Assembly (NCBI RefSeq): GCF_015831345.1
Contig: NZ_JADWYS010000001.1
Span: 754,118-818,117 of the forward strand
DNA from: Caenimonas aquaedulcis
GTDB lineage: Bacteria; Pseudomonadota; Gammaproteobacteria; Burkholderiales; Burkholderiaceae_C
Reading direction: 5' to 3'
DNA length: 64,000 nucleotides
A program made the translations under genes and the position numbers. Of the stretch, positions 53,987 through 63,767 are shown in pieces (position 1 is the first letter of the stretch; every line of letters starts with the position of its first letter). The notes under the pieces were generated by a model. The model was not told the DNA's origin. It saw only the letters and a list, made by a program, of their open reading frames with translations, and searched no databases.

Positions 53987-55668
53987 GTTGCTTCCTTGTT
54001 GTTGCGGCTGGCCTGCGCGCGCTGCACGCCCGAGACGATGGCCTTCAGCGATGCGGACACGATGCTCGAATCCATGCCGACGCCGAAGAGCGTCCGGTCG
54101 CCGACGCGCAATTCGAGGTATGCCACGGCCTGCGCGTTCGCGCCCGCCCCAATCGCGTGCTCATGGTAGTCCAGCACGCGGATCGCTTCGCCGCACGCGC
54201 TACCCAGCGCCTCCACGAAAGCGTCGATCGGGCCATTGCCCGCGCCGTGGACGGACAGGCGCTTGCCGGAGACTTCCACCTCCGCCGTCATCCGGACGAG
54301 CTGCCCGGTGCTGCCGCCGACGTCCTCCAGCACCTGGTGCTGTGGCGCCGCGATGCTTCGCACGCCATATTCGCGCTCGAACAGGTCGTAGAGTTGCTGT
54401 GCGCTCAGCTCCTTGCCGGAGGCGTCCATCACGTTCTGCACGACCTGGCTGAATTCGATCTGCAGGCGCCTTGGCAGTTCGAGGCCGAATTCGCTTTCCA
54501 GCAGGTAGGAGATGCCGCCCTTGCCCGACTGGCTGTTCACGCGGATCACCGCTTCGTAGCTGCGGCCGAGGTCCTTCGGGTCCAGCGGCAGGTAGGGCAT
54601 GTCCCAGACGTCGCCTTCCTTGCGCACGGCAAACGCCTTCTTGATGGCATCCTGGTGGGAGCCCGAGAACGACGTGTAGACGAGATCGCCCGCATACGGG
54701 TGGCGCGGGTGGACCGGCAACTGGTTGCAGTGCTCCACCGTGCGGCGGATCTCGTCGATGTCCGAGAAGTCGAGGCCCGGGTCCACGCCCTGCGAGTACA
54801 GGTTGAGCGCGACGTTGACGAGGTCCAGGTTGCCGGTGCGCTCGCCGTTGCCGAAGAGGCAGCCTTCGAGCCGGTCCGCGCCCGCCATCACCGCGAATTC
54901 GCCGGCCGCCGTGCCCGTGCCGCGGTCGTTGTGCGGATGCACGGACAGCACGATGGCTTCACGACGCGCGAGATGCCGGTGCATCCACTCGATCATGTCC
55001 GCGAAGATGTTCGGCGTGGAATGTTCCACCGTGGACGGCAGGTTGACGATGCACTTGCGCTGCGGGGTCGGCTGCCACACATCGGTCACCGCATCGACAA
55101 CGCGTTTGGAGAACGCGAGCTCGGTGCCGGAGAACATCTCCGGCGAATATTGGAACGTCCACTGCGTGCCGGGCTGCTGCGCCGCGAGTTCGCTGAACAG
55201 GCGGGCCTGGCTGGTCGCGAGTTCGACGATGCCGTCTTCGTCCAGGCCCAGCACCACCTTGCGCATCACGGGGGCCGTGGCGTTGTAGAGGTGCACGATC
55301 ACCCGCCTGGCGCCCGCGAGCGCTTCGAAGGTGCGGCGGATCAGCGGTTCGCGCGCCTGCGTCAGGACCTGGATGGTCACGTCGTCCGGCACGAGGTCCT
55401 CATCGATCAGCTTGCGGACGAAGTCGAATTCGACCTGCGATGCCGAGGGGAAACCCACCTCGATTTCCTTGAAGCCGATCTCCACCAGCGCCTGGAACAT
55501 CCGCAGCTTGCGCGGGATGTCCATGGGCTCGATCAGCGCCTGGTTGCCGTCGCGCAGGTCGACGCTGCACCACACGGGCGGGCGGGTCAGCACGGCATCG
55601 GGCCAGGTGCGGTCTGCGAGGCGAACCGGCTGGAAGGCGCGGTATTTGGAGGCGGGATTCTTCAACAT
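53971..55668 (-). CDS. 2-isopropylmalate synthase (LeuA, type 2)
   Basis: A 565-residue member of the longer IPMS family found in actinobacteria, fungi and some proteobacteria. The N-terminal sequence [18 protein letters not shown] carries the catalytic DLRDGNQ, and [11 protein letters not shown] the metal-binding HPHND. The C-terminal regulatory domain is complete. It is the gene directly downstream of the leucine leader/attenuator, so leucine controls it. Its coexistence with a type 1 LeuA in the same operon is unusual; one may make a different 2-alkylmalate. Confidence 0.93.
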   Translation of the reverse strand: MLKNPASKYRAFQPVRLADRTWPDAVLTRPPVWCSVDLRDGNQALIEPMDIPRKLRMFQALVEIGFKEIEVGFPSASQVEFDFVRKLIDEDLVPDDVTIQVLTQAREPLIRRTFEALAGARRVIVHLYNATAPVMRKVVLGLDEDGIVELATSQARLFSELAAQQPGTQWTFQYSPEMFSGTELAFSKRVVDAVTDVWQPTPQRKCIVNLPSTVEHSTPNIFADMIEWMHRHLARREAIVLSVHPHNDRGTGTAAGEFAVMAGADRLEGCLFGNGERTGNLDLVNVALNLYSQGVDPGLDFSDIDEIRRTVEHCNQLPVHPRHPYAGDLVYTSFSGSHQDAIKKAFAVRKEGDVWDMPYLPLDPKDLGRSYEAVIRVNSQSGKGGISYLLESEFGLELPRRLQIEFSQVVQNVMDASGKELSAQQLYDLFEREYGVRSIAAPQHQVLEDVGGSTGQLVRMTAEVEVSGKRLSVHGAGNGPIDAFVEALGSACGEAIRVLDYHEHAIGAGANAQAVAYLELRVGDRTLFGVGMDSSIVSASLKAIVSGVQRAQASRNNKEATWQTN

Positions 55669-55710
55669 GGCGATCTCTCGAAAGATATCAGGTGAACCTG
55701 CAGCCCCAAA

Positions 55711-55744
55711 GAAAAACGGCCCGCTGCAGGTGCAAACGGGCCGT
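55711..55744 (-). terminator. Attenuator terminator upstream of leuA
   Basis: On the minus strand a perfect stem ACGGCCCG/CGGGCCGT with a 13-base loop is followed by TTTTT. It lies between the leader peptide stop (55765) and the leuA start (55668), so it would stop transcription when the leader is translated without stalling. Confidence 0.92.
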
Positions 55745-55764
55745 CGATCAGGTTTACGCGTGCG

Positions 55765-55818
55765 CTACCGTCTCCGCCCGTGGGGAGATAGCAGTAGGGC
55801 CAGCGAAATTCGGTTCAT
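55765..55818 (-). CDS. leuL: Leucine leader peptide of the leuA attenuator
   Basis: A 17-codon frame on the minus strand reads MNRISLALLLSPHGRRR and ends in TAG. Its four leucine codons are CTG, then after one Ala codon CTA, CTG, CTA; CTA is rare in this GC-rich genome, which sharpens stalling at low leucyl-tRNA. The terminator at 55711-55744 follows. Such leaders are the classic signature of ribosome-mediated attenuation. Too short for standard ORF calling; recognised by position and codon content. Confidence 0.85.
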   Translation of the reverse strand: MNRISLALLLSPHGRRR

Positions 55819-55837
55819 GGATGCCAATGTAGCACAG

Positions 55838-56656
55838 TTAGCGGTGCAGGCCGCTTTCCTCGGGCTCGTCGGTGGAGGTGCTGATGACGCTCGCCCGCTC
55901 GCCCTTGAAGCGCCGCCATCCGTAGACCGCATAGCCCGACACGGCATAGACCACGAAGAGCGAGAACAGGACGATGGAAGGCGCGATGTTGATGACCGCG
56001 ATGCCCAGGGCGATCAGGACGATCACCACGAAGGGCACGCTCTTTTTCATCTGCACGTCCTTGAAGCTGTAGAACGGGACGTTGGTGACCATCGTGAGGC
56101 CGGCGAAGAGCGCCGCCGCGAAGACGTACCAGGACACCTGCGGGCCCTGGATACCTGCGTCCGTCATGAGCCAGACGAACCCCGCGATGAGCGCCGCCGC
56201 GGCCGGCGAAGGCAGCCCCTGGAAATAGCGCTTGTCGACGACCTGGGTGTTCACGTTGAAGCGCGCCAGCCGCATCATGGCGCAGGCGCAATAAACGAAA
56301 GCCGCGATCCAGCCCCAGCGTCCGAGATCCTTCAACGACCAGGTGTAGGCGACTAGCGCCGGCGCCGCGCCGAAAGACACCATGTCGGACAGCGAATCCA
56401 TCTGTTCGCCGAACGCACTCTGGGTGTTGGTCATCCGGGCGACGCGGCCGTCGAGGCTGTCGAGCACCATCGCGCAGAAGATGCCCACCGCCGCCTGGTC
56501 GAAGCGCCCGTCCATCGCCATGACGATGCCGTAGAAGCCGCCGAAGAGCGCCGCGAGCGTGAACAGGTTGGGCAGGATGTAGATGCCCTTGCGGCGTTTG
56601 CGCACCACGATGCCTTCCGAGGGCGAGTGGTCGTGGGAGTCGTTGCCTTCGTGCAT
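55838..56656 (-). CDS. pssA: Phosphatidylserine synthase (CDP-diacylglycerol-serine phosphatidyltransferase)
   Basis: Inner-membrane enzyme making phosphatidylserine, precursor of phosphatidylethanolamine. The 272-residue protein contains the full CDP-alcohol phosphatidyltransferase signature D-SL-DG-RV-AR-x8-G-EQM-D-SLS-D and about eight hydrophobic segments. ATG 56656 is chosen because the family N-terminus follows; the frame extends to 56722 but across a terminator hairpin. It sits between ilvC and leuA in the same orientation, as in other Burkholderiales. A terminator upstream suggests its own promoter or read-through from ilvC. Confidence 0.94.
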   Translation of the reverse strand: MHEGNDSHDHSPSEGIVVRKRRKGIYILPNLFTLAALFGGFYGIVMAMDGRFDQAAVGIFCAMVLDSLDGRVARMTNTQSAFGEQMDSLSDMVSFGAAPALVAYTWSLKDLGRWGWIAAFVYCACAMMRLARFNVNTQVVDKRYFQGLPSPAAAALIAGFVWLMTDAGIQGPQVSWYVFAAALFAGLTMVTNVPFYSFKDVQMKKSVPFVVIVLIALGIAVINIAPSIVLFSLFVVYAVSGYAVYGWRRFKGERASVISTSTDEPEESGLHR

Positions 56657-56687
56657 GGCAGCGAGTGTAAGAGATACGGGGGACGTG

Positions 56688-56710
56688 AAAAAGGCCGCCC
56701 GGGGGCGGCC
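56688..56710 (-). terminator. Rho-independent terminator downstream of ilvC
   Basis: The minus strand has GGCCGCCC-N2-GGGCGGCC, an eight-pair G/C stem, followed by TTTTT. It lies between the ilvC stop (56732) and the pssA start (56656), so ilvBNC mostly ends here. Confidence 0.9.
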
Positions 56711-56731
56711 TCTTCTTTGCACGGGTAGCGC

Positions 56732-58295
<1,564 letters not shown>

Positions 58296-58382
58296 GTTGT
58301 CCTCCGGCTCCTCATTTCGGCGCCCTCCCCGCCCGGCGGTAACCGGGCGGCTTGGCGGCCGATAGATTCGCCGCGTTACGGT

Positions 58383-60167
58383 TTAAAGATCTTCGCTTCC
58401 GAGGAGCATCTCGGTGATGCCCTTGCCGGCCTGCACCATGGGGAACACGTTTTCCGTCGGGTCGGTGCGGAAATCCATGAAGACGGTGCGGTCCTTGAGC
58501 TTGCGCGCCTCGCGCAGCGCCGGCTCGACATCCTTCGCGTGCTCGATCAGCATGCCGACGTGCCCGTATGCCTCCGCGAGCTTCACGAAGTTGGGCAGCG
58601 CATCCATGTAGCTGTGGCTGTACCGGCCCTCGTAGTCGAGTTCCTGCCACTGGCGCACCATGCCCAGGTACCGGTTGTTCAGCGAGACGATCTTGATCGG
58701 CGTGTTGTATTGCAGGCAGGTGGAGAGCTCCTGGATGCACATCTGCACCGAGCCTTCGCCCGTCACGCAGTACACCTCGCTCTTGGGCTTGGCGAGCTTG
58801 ATCCCCATGGCGTAGGGAATGCCCACGCCCATCGTGCCCAGCCCGCCGGAGTTGATCCAGCGGCGCGGCTCGTCGAAGCGGTAGTACTGGGCGGCCCACA
58901 TCTGGTGCTGGCCGACGTCCGACGTGATGTACGTGTCCGCGTCCTTGGTCATGTTCCACAGCGTCTCGACGACGTATTGCGGCTTGATGACCTCGGTGTT
59001 CTTGCGGTCGTAGCGCAGGCAGTCCTTCTTGCGCCAGGCGTCGATGGATTCCCACCATGCGCCGAGCGCCTGCGAATCCGGCTTGACGCTTGATTCGCGG
59101 ATCATCGCGATGAGCTCGCCCAGCACGTCCTTCACGTCGCCGACGATCGGGATGTCGACCTTCACGCGCTTGGAGATGCTCGAAGGGTCGATGTCGATGT
59201 GGATGATCTTGCGTTCGTTCTGCGCGAAATGCTTGGGGTTGCCGATGACGCGGTCGTCGAAGCGCGCGCCCACGGCGAGCAGCACGTCGCAGTTCTGCAT
59301 CGCGTTGTTGGCTTCGATCGTGCCGTGCATCCCGAGCATGCCCAGGAACTTGCGGTCGCTCGCGGGGTAAGCGCCCAGGCCCATCAGCGTGTTCGTGACC
59401 GGATAGCCCAGCATGTCCACCAGGGTGCGCAGTTCCTGCGTCGCGTTGCCCAGGATCACGCCGCCGCCGGTGTAGATGTACGGGCGCTTGGCCGCCATCA
59501 GCAGCTGCAGCGCCTTGCGGATCTGTCCGCCGTGGCCTTTGCGCACGGGGTTGTACGAGCGCATCTCCACCTTGTCGGGGTAGCCGTGATAAGGCGTCTT
59601 GAGGAAGGACACGTCCTTCGGGATGTCCACCACGACCGGGCCCGGACGGCCGCTGCGCGCGATATGGAAAGCCTTTTTCATCACGTCCGCCAGCGTGCGC
59701 ACGTCCTTCACCAGGAAATTGTGCTTGACGATGGGGCGCGTGATGCCGACCGTGTCGCACTCCTGGAAGGCGTCCAGGCCGATCGCCGGCACGGGCACCT
59801 GGCCCGTGATGATGACCATGGGGATGCTGTCCATGTAGGCGGTGGCGATACCGGTGACCGCATTGGTGACGCCGGGACCCGAGGTGACCAGCGCGACGCC
59901 GACGTCGCCGGTGGCGCGCGCGTAGCCGTCCGCCGCATGCACGGCGGCCTGCTCATGGCGCACGAGGACGTGCTGGATGGTGTCCTGCTTGTAGAACGCG
60001 TCGTAGATGTGCAGCACCGCGCCGCCCGGGTAGCCCCAGACGTACTTCACGCCTTCGGCCTGGAGGGTCTTGACGAGGATTTCGGCGCCGCGCAGCTCGG
60101 GCGGGGATCCGGTGTGGCCCGCCGTGGCGGCGGCCGCGGAGCTGAGCTCCGCCTTGGAGATTTCCAT
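58383..60167 (-). CDS. ilvB: Acetolactate synthase large subunit
   Basis: Thiamine-diphosphate enzyme making 2-acetolactate, the entry to valine, leucine and isoleucine synthesis. The 594-residue protein shows the catalytic glutamate region HEQAAVHAADGYARATG near residue 71 and the ThDP-binding pattern GEGSVQM...LNNRYLG near 470-500. An N-terminal segment of about 20 Ala/Ser residues precedes the core. A promoter candidate is at 60317-60345, about 150 bases upstream. Confidence 0.97.
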   Translation of the reverse strand: MEISKAELSSAAAATAGHTGSPPELRGAEILVKTLQAEGVKYVWGYPGGAVLHIYDAFYKQDTIQHVLVRHEQAAVHAADGYARATGDVGVALVTSGPGVTNAVTGIATAYMDSIPMVIITGQVPVPAIGLDAFQECDTVGITRPIVKHNFLVKDVRTLADVMKKAFHIARSGRPGPVVVDIPKDVSFLKTPYHGYPDKVEMRSYNPVRKGHGGQIRKALQLLMAAKRPYIYTGGGVILGNATQELRTLVDMLGYPVTNTLMGLGAYPASDRKFLGMLGMHGTIEANNAMQNCDVLLAVGARFDDRVIGNPKHFAQNERKIIHIDIDPSSISKRVKVDIPIVGDVKDVLGELIAMIRESSVKPDSQALGAWWESIDAWRKKDCLRYDRKNTEVIKPQYVVETLWNMTKDADTYITSDVGQHQMWAAQYYRFDEPRRWINSGGLGTMGVGIPYAMGIKLAKPKSEVYCVTGEGSVQMCIQELSTCLQYNTPIKIVSLNNRYLGMVRQWQELDYEGRYSHSYMDALPNFVKLAEAYGHVGMLIEHAKDVEPALREARKLKDRTVFMDFRTDPTENVFPMVQAGKGITEMLLGSEDL

Positions 60168-60316
60168 GATGAACCTTTGCGATTTTCTCTGACGAAAAAC
60201 CTTGGGTGCCCCTCGCGCGCCCTTGTGGGGCCGGTGCGGGACTTAGAACCACTGACCATGGGCACGCCTATCGCAGCGCCGGATCAGGACTCGTTTGCCT
60301 TTTGACTTGCAGGCGG

Positions 60317-60345
60317 ATTATCGCACTGCAGCACGGCAAGGCCAA
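60317..60345 (-). promoter_or_regulatory. Putative promoter of the ilvB operon
   Basis: On the minus strand TTGGCC and GATAAT are separated by 17 bases. It is the best match in the ilvB/sigma-factor gap (60168-60445). I saw no leader peptide or attenuator hairpin with a T-run between it and ilvB. Confidence 0.5.
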
Positions 60346-60445
60346 GGAACCTCGCGGCGCGATGCGATAATTTCGCGCTGCCGACGCACCACCGGCATAC
60401 GCGCAGTCCCCAAAACGAGACAGACCTGCCGCGCAGGGCCCTTCA

Positions 60446-61012
60446 TTGGCAACCGAACGAGAACTCTCAGACTTCCTCAAAAGCGTCGAGAAGCGCGCAT
60501 TCAAGCGCTCGATCTATCACGTTCGCGACGAGGAAGCCGCCCTGGACATCGTGCAGGACAGCATGATGAAGCTCGCCGAACACTACGGGGACAAGCCGCC
60601 GAACGAGCTGCCGATGCTCTTCCAGCGCATCCTGTCGAACTGCACGCTCGACTGGTTTCGCCGCCAGAAGACCCGCCGGGCCCTGTTTTCCAACATGAGC
60701 GACTTCGAATCCGCGTCGGAAGACGGGGATTTCGACTTGCTGGAAACTTATTCCTTCGCCGAAGGGTCACAGCAGGTCGAAAGCGCGGAAGATTCCACGC
60801 GGCGGGCGCAGATCTTGCGACAGATCGAATCGGAAATCCAGGAATTGCCGGCCCGTCAACGTGAAGCCTTCCTGATGCGTTACTGGGAGGACATGGACGT
60901 GGCCGAAACGGCGGCGGCCATGGGCTGTTCGGAAGGCAGTGTCAAAACGCACTGTTCACGGGCGGTCCAGGCCCTCAGCAAAGCACTGAAGGCAAGGGGA
61001 ATACAACTATGA
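60446..61012 (+). CDS. ECF-like RNA polymerase sigma factor
   Basis: A 188-residue sigma factor of the extracytoplasmic-function type. Region 2 begins ALDIVQDSMMKLAEHYG, and region 4 contains ELPARQREAFLMRYWEDMD followed by the helix-turn-helix around CSEGSVKTHCSRAVQAL. The start is TTG 60446, with AGGG nearby. Its ATGA overlap with the DUF3619 gene (61009) means the next protein is co-translated. A role in envelope stress is plausible but unshown. Confidence 0.9.
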   Translation: MATERELSDFLKSVEKRAFKRSIYHVRDEEAALDIVQDSMMKLAEHYGDKPPNELPMLFQRILSNCTLDWFRRQKTRRALFSNMSDFESASEDGDFDLLETYSFAEGSQQVESAEDSTRRAQILRQIESEIQELPARQREAFLMRYWEDMDVAETAAAMGCSEGSVKTHCSRAVQALSKALKARGIQL

Positions 61013-61437
61013 CCAACTCGCCAACCATCACGCTCCAACAGGCCCAGGACAAATTCGGCCTGCTGCTCTCCCAGCGCCTGGCTGCCGGCACCGCCGACCT
61101 GCCGCGCGACATTTCCGAACGCCTGCGCGCCGCCAGGGTCCAGGCCGTGGCCCGCCGGAAACTGGAGAACGTCCGCACCGCCGGTAGCGTCGTCGCATCC
61201 GGCACCAGCGCTTCCCTGACCTTCGGCGACGAGCACATGGGCATGTGGGGCCGCATCGGCTCCGTCATCCCCCTCATCGCGCTGGTCGCGGGCCTCTTCC
61301 TGATCCATACCGTCCAGAACGATCGCCGCGCCAGCGAAGTCGCCGAGGTGGACGCCGCGCTGCTCACCGACGACCTTCCCCCGTCTGCCTATGCCGACCC
61401 CGGCTTCGTGCAGTTCCTGAAGTCCGGCGGGGAATAA
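61009..61437 (+). CDS. DUF3619 family protein, probable anti-sigma-like membrane partner
   Basis: A 142-residue protein with a cytoplasmic N-terminal region (1-80), one membrane helix at about 82-100 and a short acidic periplasmic tail ending near SAYADPGFVQFLKSGG. The N-terminus contains FGLLLSQRLAAGTADLPRDISERLRAAR, in which the stretch around LPRDISERLRAAR is typical of the family. Its overlap with the sigma-factor gene and topology fit an anti-sigma factor; DUF3619 has no established function as far as I know. Confidence 0.85.
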   Translation: MTNSPTITLQQAQDKFGLLLSQRLAAGTADLPRDISERLRAARVQAVARRKLENVRTAGSVVASGTSASLTFGDEHMGMWGRIGSVIPLIALVAGLFLIHTVQNDRRASEVAEVDAALLTDDLPPSAYADPGFVQFLKSGGE

Positions 61438-61446
61438 GCAGGGCCC

Positions 61447-62160
61447 ATGCCTTCCGATTGCCGCGCTGTTCCGCCCACGACCTGGCGGTGGCCTGCCGTT
61501 CCGGCAGTGATGTCGGTCGGCCTCGCGCTGGGCCTTTGCGCCTTCCAGGCGCGTGCACAACCCCAACCTTCCGCCGCGGTGCCCGCGGCCTCGGCCGCCA
61601 GTCGGGCCACTCCCGTCCGAGCGCCGGGTGCTTCGGTCGCCAGGCAGGCGGTCAAGCCTTCGACTCGCCCGCTCTGGAGCGAGCTCACGGAGGCGCAGCG
61701 CCAGGCGCTGGCTCCCCTTTCGGCCAAATGGGACGGCGTAAGCGAGGCGCAGAAGCGCAAGTGGATCGCGATGTCCCAGAATTTCCCCAAGATGCCGCCC
61801 GCGGAGCAGGCCAAGCTTCATAGCCGCATGACCGAATGGGTGGCGCTCAGCCCGCAGCAGCGCACGCAGGCCCGCCTCAATTTCGGCAAGACCCAGGAAA
61901 TCTCGGCGGACGACAAGAAGGCGAAGTGGGAGGCCTACCAGGCCCTGCCTCCGGAGGAAAAGCGAAAGCTGGCCGCCGGCGCGGCGAGCAGCGCCAAGCC
62001 TCCGACGACTGCTGCCGCAGTCAAGCCTGTCCCGGCCGAGAAACTGGCCAAAGTCCCGCAGCCCAAGCCCGTCTCCAGGCCGCCGCGGATCGCCGCCGGC
62101 GCCAACCAGGTCGACCAGAACACCCTGTTGCCCCAGCCCGCCGCTGGCGCCGCCAATTGA
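61447..62160 (+). CDS. DUF3106 family exported protein
   Basis: A 237-residue protein with an N-terminal hydrophobic signal-like segment (about 15-37) ending near ARAQ, then two Ala/Pro-rich linkers around a helical domain. That domain has repeated units of the type LTEAQRQALAPLSAKWD and MPPAEQAKLHSRMTEW, in which the Trp/Pro/Gln pattern marks DUF3106. It is probably periplasmic. Co-location with the sigma factor and DUF3619 suggests one envelope-related operon. Function unknown. Confidence 0.85.
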   Translation: MPSDCRAVPPTTWRWPAVPAVMSVGLALGLCAFQARAQPQPSAAVPAASAASRATPVRAPGASVARQAVKPSTRPLWSELTEAQRQALAPLSAKWDGVSEAQKRKWIAMSQNFPKMPPAEQAKLHSRMTEWVALSPQQRTQARLNFGKTQEISADDKKAKWEAYQALPPEEKRKLAAGAASSAKPPTTAAAVKPVPAEKLAKVPQPKPVSRPPRIAAGANQVDQNTLLPQPAAGAAN

Positions 62161-62660
62161 GCGCGGCCCCGGACCTGACCGCACCGCCGCTCATCCGCCG
62201 CATGGGCGCGTGGGTGTACGAGGGAATGCTGCTGTTCGCGGTCGTCTTCATCTCCGGGTGGTTGTTCAGCACGCTGGGCCAGATGCGCGACGCCATGGAT
62301 GCGCGTCGCCCCCTGCTGCAGGCATTCCTGTTCATCGTTTTCGGCATCTACTTCGCCTGGTTCTGGTCGCGCGGCCAGACGCTCGCCATGAAAACGTGGG
62401 GCCTGCGCGTGGTGGACAAGACCGGGCTTCCCATCACCCAGCGCCGCGCGCTGCTTCGCTACCTGTTGTGCTGGCTGTGGTTCCTGCCGCCGCTCGCGGC
62501 CATGGCGCCCTTCAAGCTGTCAGGCGGTGAATCCGCGGTGGTGGTGCTCGGATGGGTTGCCGTCTGGGCGATCCTGAGCCGCTTTCATCCCCAGCGGCAG
62601 TTCTGGCACGATGCATTCGCTGGAACGCGACTCGTCCCCTCCGCACCGCTCAGCCGGTGA
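62157..62660 (+). CDS. RDD family membrane protein
   Basis: A 167-residue protein with four hydrophobic segments (about 22-40, 55-72, 101-118, 127-142). The family's R-D-D pattern is partly preserved: the N-terminal RRMGAWVYEG has Arg but no Asp. The GQTLAMKTWGLRVVDKTG segment is typical of RDD proteins. The TTG at 62157, overlapping the previous stop (TTGA), is preferred because the family N-terminus starts upstream of the next ATG (62202). Role unknown. Confidence 0.85.
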   Translation: MSAAPDLTAPPLIRRMGAWVYEGMLLFAVVFISGWLFSTLGQMRDAMDARRPLLQAFLFIVFGIYFAWFWSRGQTLAMKTWGLRVVDKTGLPITQRRALLRYLLCWLWFLPPLAAMAPFKLSGGESAVVVLGWVAVWAILSRFHPQRQFWHDAFAGTRLVPSAPLSR

Positions 62661-62701
62661 GCCGGCGTGAAGCCGCACCCCAGCGCAGCGACAATCGATC
62701 C

Positions 62702-63106
62702 ATGACGTCCCAACCCCAGGCGGCCTCCCCCGCCGACCAGCAAAAGCGACGGTCCGGGCTGGACCGCGTGATGCACGCAGCGGGCTTCTCGCTGGCAGGC
62801 TTGCGCGCGGGCTGGAGCGAAACCGCGTTTCGCCAGGAAGCCATCGCCGCGATCGTCATGGTGCCGCTCGCGTTCTGGCTCGGACGCGGCTGGGTCGAAG
62901 TCGCCCTGCTCGCGGGCTCCGTGCTCATCGTCCTGAGCATCGAGCTGCTCAACACCGGCATCGAGGCCGCCATCGACAGGATCGGCCCCGAATGGCACGA
63001 GTTGTCCAAGCGCGCCAAGGACATGGGAAGCGCGGCCGTCCTGTTGAGCCTGCTCGCCTGCGGCGGCATCTGGATCGGCGCCCTCTACCAGCGATTTGCG
63101 GCATGA
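62702..63106 (+). CDS. dgkA: Diacylglycerol kinase
   Basis: Small integral-membrane kinase (134 residues) that phosphorylates diacylglycerol to phosphatidate. Three membrane helices are present, with the family signature SIELLNTGIEAAIDRIG and SKRAKDMGSAAVLLSL in the second half. The N-terminal tail (about 20 residues) is Gln/Ala-rich. It overlaps the next gene by four bases (ATGA at 63103). Confidence 0.94.
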   Translation: MTSQPQAASPADQQKRRSGLDRVMHAAGFSLAGLRAGWSETAFRQEAIAAIVMVPLAFWLGRGWVEVALLAGSVLIVLSIELLNTGIEAAIDRIGPEWHELSKRAKDMGSAAVLLSLLACGGIWIGALYQRFAA

Positions 63107-63690
63107 CCCCCTTCTTTTCCCTCTGCGTCTATTGCGGCTCGCGTCCGGGTGTGGAACCCGCCTTTGCCGCGACGGCCGCGCAAGTCGGGCGCTGGCTTGG
63201 CGAGCATGGCGGCCAGCTCGTCTATGGCGGCGGCAATAACGGGCTCATGGGCGTCATGGCGACGGCCGCGCTTGAAGCGGGCGCGCGTGTAGTGGGCGTC
63301 ATTCCGCATGCCCTGGTCGAGAAGGAATGGGCCAAGCTCGACTGCACCGAGTTGCACGTCGTCGAGAACATGCACGAGCGTAAACGCATGATGGCCGAAC
63401 GCGCCGATGCCTTCCTCGCGCTGCCCGGCGGCATCGGCACGTTCGAGGAGTTCTTCGAAGTCTGGACCTGGCGCCAACTCGGCTACCACGACAAGCCCAT
63501 CGGCCTGCTCAACGAGGCGGGCTACTACGACACCCTTCTCGCTTTCCTCTGGTCCAGCGTTTCCAGCGGTTTCATGAGCGAATGGCAGATGGAGCTCATC
63601 CGCGTGGCCGGCGACGCACCGTCGCTGCTCCAGGACCTCCGGCAAGCGTCCTCCTCGGCGGCGCGCGCCACCAACTTGTCGCAGATCTGA
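63103..63690 (+). CDS. LOG family protein (TIGR00730 Rossmann fold)
   Basis: A 195-residue enzyme of the LONELY GUY family. In many bacteria these release cytokinin bases or hydrolyse nucleoside monophosphates. The conserved GGGNNGLMG, MHERKRMM and LPGGIGTFEEFFEVW segments are visible; the catalytic PGGxGTxEE motif is complete. It overlaps dgkA by four bases. A purine-ribotide-type substrate is likely. Confidence 0.93.
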   Translation: MTPFFSLCVYCGSRPGVEPAFAATAAQVGRWLGEHGGQLVYGGGNNGLMGVMATAALEAGARVVGVIPHALVEKEWAKLDCTELHVVENMHERKRMMAERADAFLALPGGIGTFEEFFEVWTWRQLGYHDKPIGLLNEAGYYDTLLAFLWSSVSSGFMSEWQMELIRVAGDAPSLLQDLRQASSSAARATNLSQI

Positions 63691-63767
63691 CCCGGTGCGT
63701 CAGGTCGCAGGCCTATACTGACCCGGCGAAAGGCGTCCGGAAGCATTCGATCCGGACGAAGCAACAG

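Noticed and set aside
60168..60316. A leader peptide or attenuator in front of ilvB
   Set aside because: I read the minus-strand leader and found no short frame rich in Val/Leu/Ile and no hairpin with a following T-run; only weak G/C pairing near 60212-60238.
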